A stretch of DNA of 64,000 nt from Gordonia jinghuaiqii (GCF_014041935.1 NZ_CP059491.1:310001-374000); one strand, 5' to 3'. Positions 43,692-53,282 are shown, counted from the stretch's first letter. Numbers and translations: made by a program. Notes: a model not told the origin generated them from the letters alone.

Positions 43692-44588
43692 TCAGGCCGG
43701 AGAGTTGCTGAACTCGGCGGCGTAGGCGAGTACCTCACGAGCGGTCTTGATGTGCGCGTAGTCGACGTGCATGCCCTCGTAGGTGACCGCTGCGCGGCCG
43801 TCGGCGACCGCGGCGTCGAACGCCTCGATCATGCCCTTGTAGAAGGATATCTCGAACTCCGACGGGCTGAAGACCTCGTTGGCCAGCGCGATGTGCGACG
43901 GGTGGATGAGGACCTGGCCGCGGAACCCGATCTCCCGGTTCTGTTCGGAGAAGGCGCGGGCTCCGTCGGGGTCCTGCAGGTCCTGCCAGACACCGACGAG
44001 CGGATGCGTGAGGCCGTTCGACCGAGCTGCCAGGAGTGCTCGGCTGCGTAGGTAGAGGGTCTCGTGGCCGTTGGGGGTGAAGGTGAAGCCGAGCGAGCGG
44101 GAGACGTCCGCGTCGCGTGCGGTGCCGGCCATGAGCGTGGCCACCCGGGGTGATGCAGTGGCGATCTGTTCGCAGGTCGCATACGACTCAGCCGTTTCGA
44201 GCGAGCAGATCAGCTCGATCGTGCCCGGCTCCACGCCGTTGTGTCGTTCGAAGTGGCTGACCAGGGCGTCGACCTTCACAACATCGTTCGCCCCGAACAA
44301 CTTCGGCAGGAACAGGCCGTCCAGGCCGGGTACCGCGACGGCGGCGATGTCATCACCGGTGACGCCGGTGTCCAGCGCATTGACCCGTACGTACAGCCCC
44401 ACGTCGGAACCGGTCGCGCGGACACGGGCGATGGTGTCGGCGGCGCGGGCGCGGCCCTCGTCTTTCAGGTGATCGGGCACGGAATCCTCGAGATCGAGGA
44501 TCAGGCCGTCGGCGCCGGCGGCGATCGCCTTCTCGGCCCATCCCTCGCGGTGGGCGGGAACGAAAAGCAGTGAGCGGAGTGCCTTCAT
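43692..44588 (-). CDS. CitE-type CoA lyase (HpcH/HpaI family)
   Basis: Mg-dependent beta-hydroxyacyl-CoA lyase of the citrate-lyase-beta/malyl-CoA-lyase family, 298 residues. RSLLFVPAHREGWAEKAIAAGADGLILDLEDSVP carries the conserved LDLED metal/CoA segment. ICSLETAES supplies a metal-ligand Glu and GQVLIHPSHIALANEVFSPS is the family C-terminal block. The ATG at 44588 has GGGAG seven bases upstream. Its closest known relatives by eye are actinobacterial citramalyl-/malyl-CoA lyases such as Rv2498c. It follows the SDR gene by 79 bases and belongs to the CoA catabolic cluster. Confidence 0.88.
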   Translation of the reverse strand: MKALRSLLFVPAHREGWAEKAIAAGADGLILDLEDSVPDHLKDEGRARAADTIARVRATGSDVGLYVRVNALDTGVTGDDIAAVAVPGLDGLFLPKLFGANDVVKVDALVSHFERHNGVEPGTIELICSLETAESYATCEQIATASPRVATLMAGTARDADVSRSLGFTFTPNGHETLYLRSRALLAARSNGLTHPLVGVWQDLQDPDGARAFSEQNREIGFRGQVLIHPSHIALANEVFSPSEFEISFYKGMIEAFDAAVADGRAAVTYEGMHVDYAHIKTAREVLAYAAEFSNSPA

Positions 44589-44667
44589 GGTCACTCTCCC
44601 TTCGGTAGGCGTCAGTGAATTGATCAGAACGTGACGTGATCTGGATGTTTCAGCGGCACTGCGTGGC

Positions 44668-45420
44668 TCACATGAAACGTCCGCCGGTGACCTCGAGTAC
44701 GGCCCCGGTCATGTACGCGGACATGTCCGAGGCGAGGAACAGTGCCACCGAGGCGATCTCCTCGACCTCGCCGGCCCGGGCCATCGGGATCTCGCTCATC
44801 TTCTGCTCCCAGGCCTTCTGGGGCATGGCCTCGGTCATCGCGGATCGGACGAGGCCGGGCTGGATGGCGTTCACGCGAACCCCGTGGTGTGCCATCTCTT
44901 TCGCTGCGGCCTTGGTGAGGCCGACGATTCCGGCCTTGGCCGCCGAGTAGTTTGTCTGGCCGACCATCCCCACCTTTCCGGACAGGGATGAGATGTTGAC
45001 GATCGCGCCGCGCTTGGCTTGTCGCATGATCGCCGATGCCTTGCGTGTGCCGTTCCATGTGCCCTTGAGATGGACGCCGATCACCAGGTCGAAATCGGCT
45101 TCGGTCATGGTGCGCATGGTGGCGTCGCGGGTGATGCCGGCATTGTTCACGACCACATCGAGCGATCCGGTCCACGAGACGGTCTCGGACAGCAGGTTGT
45201 CCCAGTCGTCGCTGTCCACCACGTTGGCTCCGACCGCACGGGCCACATCACGCCCGCCCAGCTTCTCTGCTGCGGCGACCGCCGCGTCGACGTCCAGGTC
45301 GCCGATGACGACGCGGGCGCCCGCGTCCACGAATGTCTGGGCGATGGCGAATCCGATTCCTTGTGCGGCGCCGGTGATGACCGCGGTGCGGTTCTCCAGC
45401 GACGCGGGTGCGTGGGGCAT
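44668..45420 (-). CDS. 3-hydroxyacyl-CoA dehydrogenase / 3-oxoacyl-ACP reductase (FabG-like SDR)
   Basis: SDR of 250 residues from the ATG at 45420, which has AAGGA five bases upstream. It carries [25 protein letters not shown], Ser in [10 protein letters not shown], and YSAAK. The FabG-type [14 protein letters not shown] and C-terminal [13 protein letters not shown] are both present. In a CoA cluster the likely reaction is oxidation of a 3-hydroxyacyl-CoA. It is divergent from the first acyl-CoA dehydrogenase gene, with an AT-rich operator-like site between. Confidence 0.88.
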   Translation of the reverse strand: MPHAPASLENRTAVITGAAQGIGFAIAQTFVDAGARVVIGDLDVDAAVAAAEKLGGRDVARAVGANVVDSDDWDNLLSETVSWTGSLDVVVNNAGITRDATMRTMTEADFDLVIGVHLKGTWNGTRKASAIMRQAKRGAIVNISSLSGKVGMVGQTNYSAAKAGIVGLTKAAAKEMAHHGVRVNAIQPGLVRSAMTEAMPQKAWEQKMSEIPMARAGEVEEIASVALFLASDMSAYMTGAVLEVTGGRFM

Positions 45421-45492
45421 GAAGGTCCTTCCGGTGATGCCGATGACGCAATCGCGGCGCATCGATGAGGTGGTACCAGCGAGTGAAGCATG

Positions 45493-45506
45493 TAGAATAT
45501 ATCATC
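45493..45506. promoter_or_regulatory. Candidate GntR site, weak copy
   Basis: TAGAATATATCATC in the divergent SDR / acyl-CoA dehydrogenase promoter. It shares the AATATAT core and nine of 14 positions with the palindromes at 49524 and 58951. It is the weakest of the set and may also contain a -10 element (TAGAAT). Confidence 0.4.
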
Positions 45507-45596
45507 GGTAATGTCCGATACGGTACCTTGTCGCTCCCGCCATGCATGACCGGAGTCGACATGGACGTCCAGCCGACCGTTTCTGAAAGTGACACC

Positions 45597-46799
45597 ATGA
45601 CTATTGCTCCCACCCCGAATGCCCCTCAGGTCGACGACGACGACTTCCGGGCCATGCTCGCGCAGACTCGGTCGTTCGTCCGCACCGTGGTCGTACCGCG
45701 GGAGCAGGAGATCGCCGACACCAACGCGGTTCCCGACGACATCCGCCAGGCGGCCAAGGACATGGGTCTCTTCGGCTACGCCATTCCCCAGGAGTGGGGC
45801 GGCCTCGGCCTGAACCTCGCGCAGGACGCGGAGCTTGCGATGGAGCTCGGCTACACCACCCTGGCCCTGCGCTCGATGTTCGGAACCAACAACGGCATCG
45901 CCGGCCAGGTGCTGGTCAACTTCGGCACCGACGAGCAGAAAGAGCGCTGGCTCGAGGGGATCGCCTCCGGCGCGGTGGTCGCGTCGTTCGCGCTCACCGA
46001 ACCCGGCGCGGGGTCGAATCCCTCGGGGCTGCGGACCAAGGCCGTGCGCGATGGTGACGCGTGGGTGATCAGCGGGGAGAAGCGCTTCATCACCAATGCC
46101 CCGCTCGCGGATTTGTTCGTCGTGTTCGCCCGCACCCGCCCCGCGGACGAGAAGGGTACCGGCATCGCGGTGTTCCTCGTCCCTGCCGACACCGACGGTG
46201 TCAGCGTCGCCGGCAAAGACGCCAAGATGGGGCAGGAGGGTGCATGGACCGCGGATGTGCACTTCAACGACGTACGGGTGCCCGCGACTGCCCTCGTCGG
46301 CGGTAGCGAGGACGTCGGATACAAGGCCGCGATGACCTCATTGGCCCGCGGGAGGGTACACATCGCCGCGCTGTCGGTCGGTCAGGCCCAACGTGCCCTC
46401 GACGAGTCCGTCGCCTACGCGGCGACCGCGACACAGGGCGGAGTCCCGATCGGCGACTTCCAGCTCATCCAGGCGATGCTCGCCGACCAGCAGACCGGAG
46501 TGATGGCCGGTCGGGCTCTCGTGCGCGACGCCGCTCGCGCGTGGGTCGACGAGACCGACCGTCGGGTCGCGCCATCCGTGGCAAAGCTGTACTGCACCGA
46601 GATGGTCGGCAACGTGGCCGATCTCGCGGTCCAGATCCACGGCGGCACCGGCTATATGCGTGAGGTTCCGGTCGAACGGATCTACCGCGACGTGCGTCTG
46701 CTGCGCCTTTACGAGGGCACCAGCGAGATCCAACGGCTCATCATCGGTGGCGGATTGGTCAAACAGGCGCAACGCGCCGCAGGCTCGGCCACTCGATGA
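45597..46799 (+). CDS. Acyl-CoA dehydrogenase 1
   Basis: FAD enzyme that introduces a double bond into an acyl-CoA, passing electrons to ETF; about 400 residues. Family motifs are FALTEPGAGSNPSGL, the middle-domain KMGQEGAWTADV, and the C-terminal QIHGGTGYMREVPVERIYRDVRLLRLYEGTSEIQ. The catalytic Glu is in YEGTSE. The frame opens at 45465. The ATG at 45597 starts a short tail before the conserved domain; 45561 is an alternative with GGAG upstream. A second acyl-CoA dehydrogenase follows 64 bases later. Confidence 0.9.
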   Translation: MTIAPTPNAPQVDDDDFRAMLAQTRSFVRTVVVPREQEIADTNAVPDDIRQAAKDMGLFGYAIPQEWGGLGLNLAQDAELAMELGYTTLALRSMFGTNNGIAGQVLVNFGTDEQKERWLEGIASGAVVASFALTEPGAGSNPSGLRTKAVRDGDAWVISGEKRFITNAPLADLFVVFARTRPADEKGTGIAVFLVPADTDGVSVAGKDAKMGQEGAWTADVHFNDVRVPATALVGGSEDVGYKAAMTSLARGRVHIAALSVGQAQRALDESVAYAATATQGGVPIGDFQLIQAMLADQQTGVMAGRALVRDAARAWVDETDRRVAPSVAKLYCTEMVGNVADLAVQIHGGTGYMREVPVERIYRDVRLLRLYEGTSEIQRLIIGGGLVKQAQRAAGSATR

Positions 46800-46863
46800 G
46801 CTCACCCGAACGGTCCTGAGACCTTTCGTCCCGACAAGCCCCACGACCCACTGGAGGACCTGC

Positions 46864-48054
46864 GTGACCCGCCTCGCCCAAACCCTCGGTCTCACCGAGT
46901 TCCAATCCGACATCCTCGACAACGTCCGAACCTTCGTGGACCGGGAGGTCATTCCGAACGCGCAAGCACTCGAGCACTCGGACACCTACCCCCAGGCGAT
47001 CGTCGACAAGATGCGCGACATGGGGCTGTTCGGCCTGATGATCCCCGAGGAGTACGGCGGCCTGGGGGAGTCGCTCCTCACCTATGCGTTGTGTGTCGAG
47101 GAGCTCGCTCGCGGCTGGATGAGTGTCTCCGGTGTGATCAACACCCACTTCATCGTCGCCTACATGATCCGCCAGCACGGCACCGAAGAACAGAAGCAGT
47201 ACTATCTGCCGAGGATGGCGACCGGCGAGGTCCGCGGCGCCTTCTCGATGTCCGAACCCGAACTCGGCTCGGACGTCGCCGCGATCCGCACCAAGGCGAA
47301 GCGGGAGGGCGACGGCTACGTCATCAACGGCCAGAAGATGTGGCTCACGAACGGCGGTAGTTCCACCCTCGTCGCCGCGTTGGTCCGCACCGACGAGGGT
47401 GCCGACAAGCCGCACAAGAATCTCACCACGTTCCTCGTGGAGAAGCCGGCCGGGTTCGGCGAGGTCGTTCCCGGGGTGACGATCCCGGGCAAGCTGGACA
47501 AGATGGGCTACAAGGGGATCGACACCACCGAGCTGATCTTCGAGAACTACCGGACCTCGGCCGACACGGTCCTCGGCGGGGTGCCCGGGCGCGGGTTCTT
47601 CCAGATGATGGACGGTGTCGAGGTCGGTCGCGTCAACGTGTCCGCCCGCGCGTGCGGCGTCGCGATTCGTTCCTTCGAACTAGCAGCGCGTTACGCCCAG
47701 CAGCGGTTCACCTTCGGCAAGCCGATCGCCGAGCACCAGGCGATTGCGTTCTCGCTCGCTGAGATGGCGACCAAGGTCGAAGCCGCGCACCTGATGATGG
47801 TCAACGCCGCCCGACTGAAGGACTCCGGGGAGCGCAACGACGTCGCGGCCGGGATGGCCAAGTACTTGTGCAGTGAGTACTGCGCGGAGGTCACTCAGGC
47901 GAGCTTCCGCATACACGGCGGCTACGGCTACTCCAAGGAGTACGAGATCGAACGACTCATGCGCGAGGCGCCGTTCCTGCTCATCGGTGAGGGCACCAGT
48001 GAGATCCAGAAGACGATCATCGGCAAGGGTGTGATGCGCGAGTATCGGATCTGA
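46864..48054 (+). CDS. Acyl-CoA dehydrogenase 2
   Basis: A 396-residue acyl-CoA dehydrogenase starting at GTG 46864, seven bases after GGAGG. It shows FSMSEPELGSDVAAI, KLDKMGYKGIDTTEL, RFTFGKPIAEHQAI, and IHGGYGYSKEYEIERLMREAPFLLIGEGTSEIQK, with the catalytic Glu retained in EGTSE. The open frame upstream runs through the end of the first dehydrogenase and is not coding. With the preceding gene it forms a two-gene unit closed by a strong hairpin. Confidence 0.92.
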   Translation: MTRLAQTLGLTEFQSDILDNVRTFVDREVIPNAQALEHSDTYPQAIVDKMRDMGLFGLMIPEEYGGLGESLLTYALCVEELARGWMSVSGVINTHFIVAYMIRQHGTEEQKQYYLPRMATGEVRGAFSMSEPELGSDVAAIRTKAKREGDGYVINGQKMWLTNGGSSTLVAALVRTDEGADKPHKNLTTFLVEKPAGFGEVVPGVTIPGKLDKMGYKGIDTTELIFENYRTSADTVLGGVPGRGFFQMMDGVEVGRVNVSARACGVAIRSFELAARYAQQRFTFGKPIAEHQAIAFSLAEMATKVEAAHLMMVNAARLKDSGERNDVAAGMAKYLCSEYCAEVTQASFRIHGGYGYSKEYEIERLMREAPFLLIGEGTSEIQKTIIGKGVMREYRI

Positions 48055-48065
48055 CCGGCAGATGA

Positions 48066-48102
48066 GACGCCGCACCGTCGAGCTCTGCTCGACGGTGCGG
48101 CG
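48066..48102. terminator. Bidirectional hairpin terminator
   Basis: A perfect 17-base inverted repeat, ACGCCGCACCGTCGAGC / GCTCGACGGTGCGGCGT, with a three-base loop. It lies between the convergent acyl-CoA dehydrogenase 2 (ends 48054) and thiolase (ends 48170) genes and can stop both transcripts. Confidence 0.88.
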
Positions 48103-48169
48103 TGTTCATGAGCGGGCGAGGAGCTCCCGAACAACCTGCGCCGTAAGGGGAGTTCTCACGTAGGGGATC

Positions 48170-49393
48170 TCACATGCGGAGGTTCTCGAAGATTGCCGCG
48201 ATGCCCTGACCGCCGCCGATGCACATCGTCTCGATGCCGTGGCGGGCCTGCCGGCGCTCGAGTTCGCGGAGGAGATTGGCCAGGATGCGTCCGCCGGTGG
48301 CGCCGACCGGGTGGCCGAGCGAGATTCCCGAACCGTTGACGTTGAAGCGCTCCTGCATGTCGGTTGCGCCGAACTTCCACTCACGTGCGCAGGCCAGAAC
48401 CTGGGCGGCGAAGGCTTCGTTGACCTCCACGAGGTCGATGTCGTCGAGCGTGAGAGTGGTTCTGGCGAGTGCCTTCGCGACGGCCGGCACCGGCCCGATC
48501 CCCATCCGGTGCGGTTCCACACCGGCGACCGCCCAGCTCACCAGCCGCGCGAAGGGCTGCAGTCCGAGATGTTCTGCCTTCTCCCTGGTGGTGACGATGA
48601 CTGCCGCGGCGGCATCGTTCTGACCGCAGGCGTTGCCCGCCGTGACGGTGGCCTCGGGGTCGACCTTCGCGCGGATGGGACGCAGGGCGGACAGCGATTC
48701 CGCGGTCACGTCGTGCCGTGGGTGCTCATCGGAACGTACTTCGACGCCAGGTTTTCCGCGCTTTCCCGGTACGGCCACGGGGATCATCTCGGCGTCGAAC
48801 AGGTTGGCATTCTGCGCTCGGATCGCACGCGCGTGCGACTCTGCGGCGTAGAGGTCCTGCTCTTCGCGGCTGATGGAGTACTCGCGGCGCAGGTTCTCGG
48901 CGGTCTCGATCATGCCGCCCTCCACCGGGTAGTTGGCACCACCGGAGTTGGTGCGCGGCTTGGCAAGTCGGTCGTGGAACTCCACGGTGGCACTCTTGGC
49001 TCCCCACCGCATGCCGGTTGAATAGAACTCGGTCTGGCTCATCGACTCGGCGCCGCCGGCGATGATGAGGTCACTCATTCCGGTCTGGATCTGCATCGCC
49101 CCATAGATCACGGCCTGGAGGCCGGACCCGCACCGGCGATCGAGCTGGATGCCCGGGACGGTGACGTCGAGTCCCGCGTCCAGGGCGGCAACGCGACCGA
49201 TCGCGGCCGCCTCGCCGTTGGCGTAGCCCTGGCCGAACACCACGTCGTCGATATCGCTGGAGGTCAACGATGTTCGGGCGAGCAGGCCTTTGAGCACCGT
49301 CGCCGCGAGGGTGGTCACGGGGACGTCGCGGAATGCTCCGCCGAATGCTCCAACAGGGGTACGGACGGGTTCGCAGAGAACTGCTTCACGCAT
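48170..49393 (-). CDS. Acetyl-CoA acyltransferase (thiolase)
   Basis: Degradative thiolase of 407 residues, which cleaves a 3-ketoacyl-CoA with CoA. The acylated Cys is in LDRRCGSGLQAV. Other active-site blocks are NEAFAAQ, SLGHPVGATGGR and the second Cys in CIGGGQGIA. The ATG at 49393 starts at the conserved MREAVLCEPVRTPVGAFGG. It is divergent from the MaoC gene. The 223-base region between holds a near-perfect operator-like palindrome plus a second half-site. Confidence 0.94.
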   Translation of the reverse strand: MREAVLCEPVRTPVGAFGGAFRDVPVTTLAATVLKGLLARTSLTSSDIDDVVFGQGYANGEAAAIGRVAALDAGLDVTVPGIQLDRRCGSGLQAVIYGAMQIQTGMSDLIIAGGAESMSQTEFYSTGMRWGAKSATVEFHDRLAKPRTNSGGANYPVEGGMIETAENLRREYSISREEQDLYAAESHARAIRAQNANLFDAEMIPVAVPGKRGKPGVEVRSDEHPRHDVTAESLSALRPIRAKVDPEATVTAGNACGQNDAAAAVIVTTREKAEHLGLQPFARLVSWAVAGVEPHRMGIGPVPAVAKALARTTLTLDDIDLVEVNEAFAAQVLACAREWKFGATDMQERFNVNGSGISLGHPVGATGGRILANLLRELERRQARHGIETMCIGGGQGIAAIFENLRM

Positions 49394-49466
49394 CGTGGCA
49401 GATCCTTTCCGCGCCAACGGCGCGTTGTTCCGTAACAGGGACCGGGAGGTGTCGGGACCCTTGCGG

Positions 49467-49474
49467 ATATTATG
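49467..49474. promoter_or_regulatory. Candidate GntR half-site in the thiolase/MaoC promoter
   Basis: ATATTATG within TTGCGGATATTATGCATTA matches the right half of the palindrome at 49524-49543 read on the other strand. It is a single half-site and was noted only because of its neighbour. Confidence 0.35.
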
Positions 49475-49523
49475 CATTATTGTTGAAGAGGGCGGCTGCC
49501 TCGAGCATCTCGAACATGATGCT

Positions 49524-49543
49524 TGCACATAATATATTGTGCA
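49524..49543. promoter_or_regulatory. Candidate GntR operator (best palindrome)
   Basis: TGCACATAATATATTGTGCA: arms TGCACA/TGTGCA around an eight-base AT core. It is 74 bases before the MaoC start and 131 before the thiolase start. Almost the same sequence (19 bases, one change) recurs at 58952-58970 before the TRAP genes, and a close relative precedes the GntR gene itself. Confidence 0.7.
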
Positions 49544-49616
49544 GCTATTGTGTGATCCAGCTCGCTTGTCCACCCGGGGCTTCCCCGGGTCTCTCCGTCA
49601 CGAAAGGTCCAGTCAG

Positions 49617-50075
49617 ATGCCGGGTATGTACTTCGAGGAATTCGCGCCGGGAATGGTCATCGATCACGAGGTGCGCCGCACGGTCACCGAGGCGGACAAC
49701 ATTCTGTTCAGCACCATGACCCTGAACATGGCGCCGCTGCACCTCGACGCCGAGTACAGCGCGGGTTCGATCCACGGCCAGCGACTCGTGAACAGCCTGT
49801 TCCTCCTGGGTCTGGTGTCGGGGATCTCCATGCAGAACACCACGTTCGGCACCACCCTGGGCAATCTGGGGTTCGACTCGGTGAAGTTCCCCAAGCCGAC
49901 CTTCCACGGAGACACGATCCGTGTGCAGACCGAGATCGTTGCCGCGCGGGAGTCCAAGAGCCGCAATGATTCCGGGATCGTGACCTTCCGTCACCTGGGC
50001 ATCAACCAGCGCGACGAGGTCGTGTGCGACGCGGTCCGCGTCGGTCTGATGCTCAAGAAGACCGACGACGCCTGA
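49617..50075 (+). CDS. MaoC-family enoyl-CoA hydratase
   Basis: Single hot-dog (R)-specific hydratase of 152 residues. It begins MYFEEFAPGMVIDHEVRRTVTEADN, like mesaconyl-/itaconyl-CoA hydratases and Rv2499c, and contains PLHLDAEYSA and the hydratase-like region GQRLVNSLFLLGL. It would hydrate a (branched or carboxylated) enoyl-CoA. The ATG at 49617 has AAAGG nine bases upstream. It is first of a plus-strand run of seven CoA genes. Pairing with a CitE-type lyase in the same cluster is the pattern of itaconate/leucine-type pathways. Confidence 0.88.
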   Translation: MPGMYFEEFAPGMVIDHEVRRTVTEADNILFSTMTLNMAPLHLDAEYSAGSIHGQRLVNSLFLLGLVSGISMQNTTFGTTLGNLGFDSVKFPKPTFHGDTIRVQTEIVAARESKSRNDSGIVTFRHLGINQRDEVVCDAVRVGLMLKKTDDA

Positions 50076-50135
50076 CGTAGGCGGTGCACGAGCGGATATC
50101 GGGACGATCAGATATCAGGACGAGGAGAGCGCGCA

Positions 50136-52082
50136 ATGGGTGAGGCCCACGGACATGACGAGATGGCGTGGATCCCGTCTGAATCGGTGCGGGAGCGGTC
50201 GAGACTGCTCGCGGCGATGCGGCGATGGGGATTCGGTCAGGACACGTCGGCCTTGCTGGATCTCAACCGGCGCGCGGTTGCCGATCCCGAATGGTTCTGG
50301 CGCGAAGCCGCCGCCGACCTTGGGGTCGACTTCCGCTCGCCGTACCAACAGGTACTCGACGAGTCGGACGGGAAACAGTTCCCGAACTGGTTCACCGGCG
50401 GTCGGATCAACGTGGCAGAGCTGGCCGCGCTCCGCCACGGGAGGGGGGACCTGGCCGGCAAGACAGCCGTCGTCTACGAAGCCGATTCCGGGCTGCGGCG
50501 CGCCCTGACCTACGGCGAGTTGGCAGATGAGGTACAGCGATTCGCCGCTCAACTCGTCGAGCTGGGTGTGCGTCGAGGCGACCGCGTGGTCCTGTTCATG
50601 CCGGTGGTGCCGGAATCGGTGGTGGCGTTTCTCGCCATCGCGATGATCGGCGCCGTGTCGGTTCCGACGTTCAGCGGTTACGCGCCGGATGCGCTCGCGA
50701 CCCGCCTGCAGGATTCCGAGGCAGTGCTGCTGGTCACAGCCGACGGGACGACTCGGCGCGGCAACACCGTGGACATGAAGAGTGTCGCCGACGAGGCGGT
50801 CACCCGGTCGCCCTCCGTCCGGTCGGTGATCGTGATCAGGCACCTCGGTACGCCGGTGCCGATGCAGCCCGGTCGCGACATCTACTACGACGAGTTGCCC
50901 CCGGCTCCGACAGCGGTCCCGACCGTCGACACCGAGTCCAACGAACCGTTGACGATCGTGTACACCTCGGGCACCACCGGTCGCCCCAAGGGAATCGTGC
51001 ACTCGCACGGTGGATTCGCGGTGAAGACCGCAGTCGACTTCGGATACGCGTTCGACGTCCACGCCGAAGACGTCGTGGGGTGGATCACCGATCTGGGGTG
51101 GCTCGTGGGACCGATGCTCATGACGGGGCCGCTGCAACTCGGCGCGACGATCGTGATGATCGAGGGGCTGCCCACTCACCCGACGCCGACTCGCATGTGG
51201 GACATCGTGGTCCGCAACCAGGTGACCGTGCAGGGCATCGCGCCGACCGGTGCGCGTGCGCTCAAGGCAGGCGGTGGCCTGCCGCCGCAGATGCCGAGTC
51301 TGCGATCGTTCGTGTCCACCGGTGAGGCATGGGACGAGCCCACGTGGTGGTGGCTCTTCGACGAGGTCGGAGGCCGGACCCGGCCCATCGTCAACTACAG
51401 CGGCGGGACCGAGGTCGGCGGTGGGATCGTCGTCGGCTATCCCTTCCTGCCGGCAGCCCCCGCGGCGTTCTCGGGCCCGTTGCCCGGTGTGGATGCGACG
51501 GTCCTCGACGAGACCGGGAAGCCGGTGACCCAGGCGATCGGCGAGCTTGCGGTTCGCAACACGTTCCCCGGCATGACGCATGCGTTCTGGCAGGACCGGG
51601 ACCGGTACCTGGAGACTTATTGGGGTACGTGGGAGGGCATCTGGGTGCACGGTGACCTCGCCAGCGTCGACTCCGCCGGAATGTGGCGGATTCACGGAAG
51701 GTCCGACGACACACTCAAATTGTCCGGGCGACGGGTGGGTCCCGCCGAGATCGAGGCTGCCATTCTCCGAGACGAGCGCATCGCCGAAGTGGCCGTCATC
51801 GGGGTCCCGGACGAGGCGCGCGGACAACGCGCGGTGGCCTTCGCGGTGCTGCGCGGCGACGAAGCCGACCACGACGATCTGGCGGCCACCGCGGTCACGA
51901 ACGCCGGAAAGTCTTTTGCCCCAGAGCTGTACGTAGTGCCGACGTTGCCGAAGACGAAGAACGGCAAGATCATGCGCCGCGCGATCCGGTCGCGGTTCAT
52001 GGGGGTGCAGACCGGTGACATGTCATCGCTCGACCCGGCGACGCCGTTGGAAGACATCCCCGTGTACGCGGGCAAAGAGTAG
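50136..52082 (+). CDS. Acyl-CoA synthetase (acetyl/propionyl-type, ANL family)
   Basis: A 648-residue AMP-forming CoA ligase, about the length of acetyl-CoA synthetases. The P-loop is IVYTSGTTGRPKG. Further motifs are NYSGGTEVGGG, WVHGDLASVDSAG, and the hinge/core GRSDDTLKLSGRRVGPAEIE. The catalytic Lys lies near the end in LPKTKNGKIMRR. The N-terminal FRSPYQQVLDESDGKQFPNWFTGG is ACS-like. It activates the carboxylic acid taken up by the pathway; the exact acid cannot be read from sequence. It has GAGGAGA upstream and follows MaoC by 60 bases. Confidence 0.92.
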   Translation: MGEAHGHDEMAWIPSESVRERSRLLAAMRRWGFGQDTSALLDLNRRAVADPEWFWREAAADLGVDFRSPYQQVLDESDGKQFPNWFTGGRINVAELAALRHGRGDLAGKTAVVYEADSGLRRALTYGELADEVQRFAAQLVELGVRRGDRVVLFMPVVPESVVAFLAIAMIGAVSVPTFSGYAPDALATRLQDSEAVLLVTADGTTRRGNTVDMKSVADEAVTRSPSVRSVIVIRHLGTPVPMQPGRDIYYDELPPAPTAVPTVDTESNEPLTIVYTSGTTGRPKGIVHSHGGFAVKTAVDFGYAFDVHAEDVVGWITDLGWLVGPMLMTGPLQLGATIVMIEGLPTHPTPTRMWDIVVRNQVTVQGIAPTGARALKAGGGLPPQMPSLRSFVSTGEAWDEPTWWWLFDEVGGRTRPIVNYSGGTEVGGGIVVGYPFLPAAPAAFSGPLPGVDATVLDETGKPVTQAIGELAVRNTFPGMTHAFWQDRDRYLETYWGTWEGIWVHGDLASVDSAGMWRIHGRSDDTLKLSGRRVGPAEIEAAILRDERIAEVAVIGVPDEARGQRAVAFAVLRGDEADHDDLAATAVTNAGKSFAPELYVVPTLPKTKNGKIMRRAIRSRFMGVQTGDMSSLDPATPLEDIPVYAGKE

Positions 52083-52091
52083 GAGAATCAG

Positions 52092-53249
52092 GTGTCAGAC
52101 ACCGAGAACATCGACATCGTCCGTAATGCCACGCGTGAGCTGGCCCGGAAGTTCGACAACAACTACTGGCTGGACAAGGACAACAAGCACGAATATCCGT
52201 GGGAGTTCGTGAAGGTGTTCGCGGCCGGTGGCTGGCTGGGCGCGATGATCCCCGAGGAGTACGGCGGCATCGGCCTCGGCCTGCAGGAGGCGGCCGTGAT
52301 GATGCATGAGATCGCGGCATCCGGGGCGGGCATGAGTGGCGGCTCGGCCATCCACTTCTACGTCTTCCCGCCCGCGCCGATCGTCCGGTACGGCTCGGAG
52401 GAGATGAAGAAGAAGTACCTGCCGAGCCTGGCTTCGGGGGAGATGCTCATGGCTTTCGGCATCACCGAACCGACCGCCGGTGTCGATACCTCCCGCATCA
52501 AGACGAAGGCCACGAAGGTCGACGGCGGTTGGGTGGTCAACGGCCAGAAGGTGTTCATCACCAACGCCCAGAACGCCCAGCGGATCCTCCTGCTCGCGCG
52601 CACGTCACCGCGTGATGACGCCAAGCCGCTGGCAGGCATGACCCTGTTCTGTGCCGAGATGGATCGGTCGAAACTCACGATCCGTGAGATCGACAAGCTC
52701 GGCCGCGCCGCCATCGACACCAACGAGCTGTTCATCGACAACCTGTTCGTGGCCGACGAAGACGTGGTGGGCGAGGTCGGCAAGGGCTTCTACTACATCA
52801 TCGACGGGCTGAACCCGGAGCGGATCTGCGTCGCGATGGAGGGGATCGGGCTCGGGCGCGCGGGGCTGGAGATCGGCACCGAGTACGCGAAGAACCGGGT
52901 GGTGTTCGATCGCCCGATCGGCAAGAACCAGGCGGTGGCCCACCCCCTGGCCGATTCGTGGATCCGACTCGAGGCGGCCGAGCGGATGGCGATGCACGCT
53001 GCTCGTCTCTTCGACGAGAAGCAGGACTGCGGCCGGGAAGCCGCGGCCGCGAAGTACCTCGGCGCCGAGGCGGGATTCGACGCCTGCGACCGCGCGTTCT
53101 CGACCCTCGGCGGTTACGCCTACGCGAAGGAGTACCACATCGAGCGACTGTGGCGTGAGGTGCGACTGCTGCGTAACGCGCCGTTCTCCCAGGAGATGGT
53201 GCGCAACTACGTGTCCCAGCAGGTCCTCGGCCTGCCCCGCTCGTACTGA
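52092..53249 (+). CDS. Acyl-CoA dehydrogenase 3 (non-EGTSE type)
   Basis: A 385-residue acyl-CoA dehydrogenase starting at GTG 52092, six bases after AGGAG and ten bases from the ligase stop. It has FGITEPTAGVDTSRI, KLGRAAIDTNELF and GGYAYAKEYHIERLWREVRLL. The usual C-terminal YEGTSE with the catalytic Glu is replaced by RNAPFSQEMVRNYV. This belongs to a subgroup in which the base must come from elsewhere (as in isovaleryl-CoA dehydrogenase). Its substrate may therefore be branched. Confidence 0.9.
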   Translation: MSDTENIDIVRNATRELARKFDNNYWLDKDNKHEYPWEFVKVFAAGGWLGAMIPEEYGGIGLGLQEAAVMMHEIAASGAGMSGGSAIHFYVFPPAPIVRYGSEEMKKKYLPSLASGEMLMAFGITEPTAGVDTSRIKTKATKVDGGWVVNGQKVFITNAQNAQRILLLARTSPRDDAKPLAGMTLFCAEMDRSKLTIREIDKLGRAAIDTNELFIDNLFVADEDVVGEVGKGFYYIIDGLNPERICVAMEGIGLGRAGLEIGTEYAKNRVVFDRPIGKNQAVAHPLADSWIRLEAAERMAMHAARLFDEKQDCGREAAAAKYLGAEAGFDACDRAFSTLGGYAYAKEYHIERLWREVRLLRNAPFSQEMVRNYVSQQVLGLPRSY

Positions 53250-53282
53250 GCCACGTCTGCGATTTGCACAGGAAGGAAATCG

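Noticed and set aside
44993..45511. Plus-strand frame antisense to the FabG-like gene
   Set aside because: The SDR on the minus strand has all expected motifs; the plus frame is low-complexity Ser/Ala-rich sequence.
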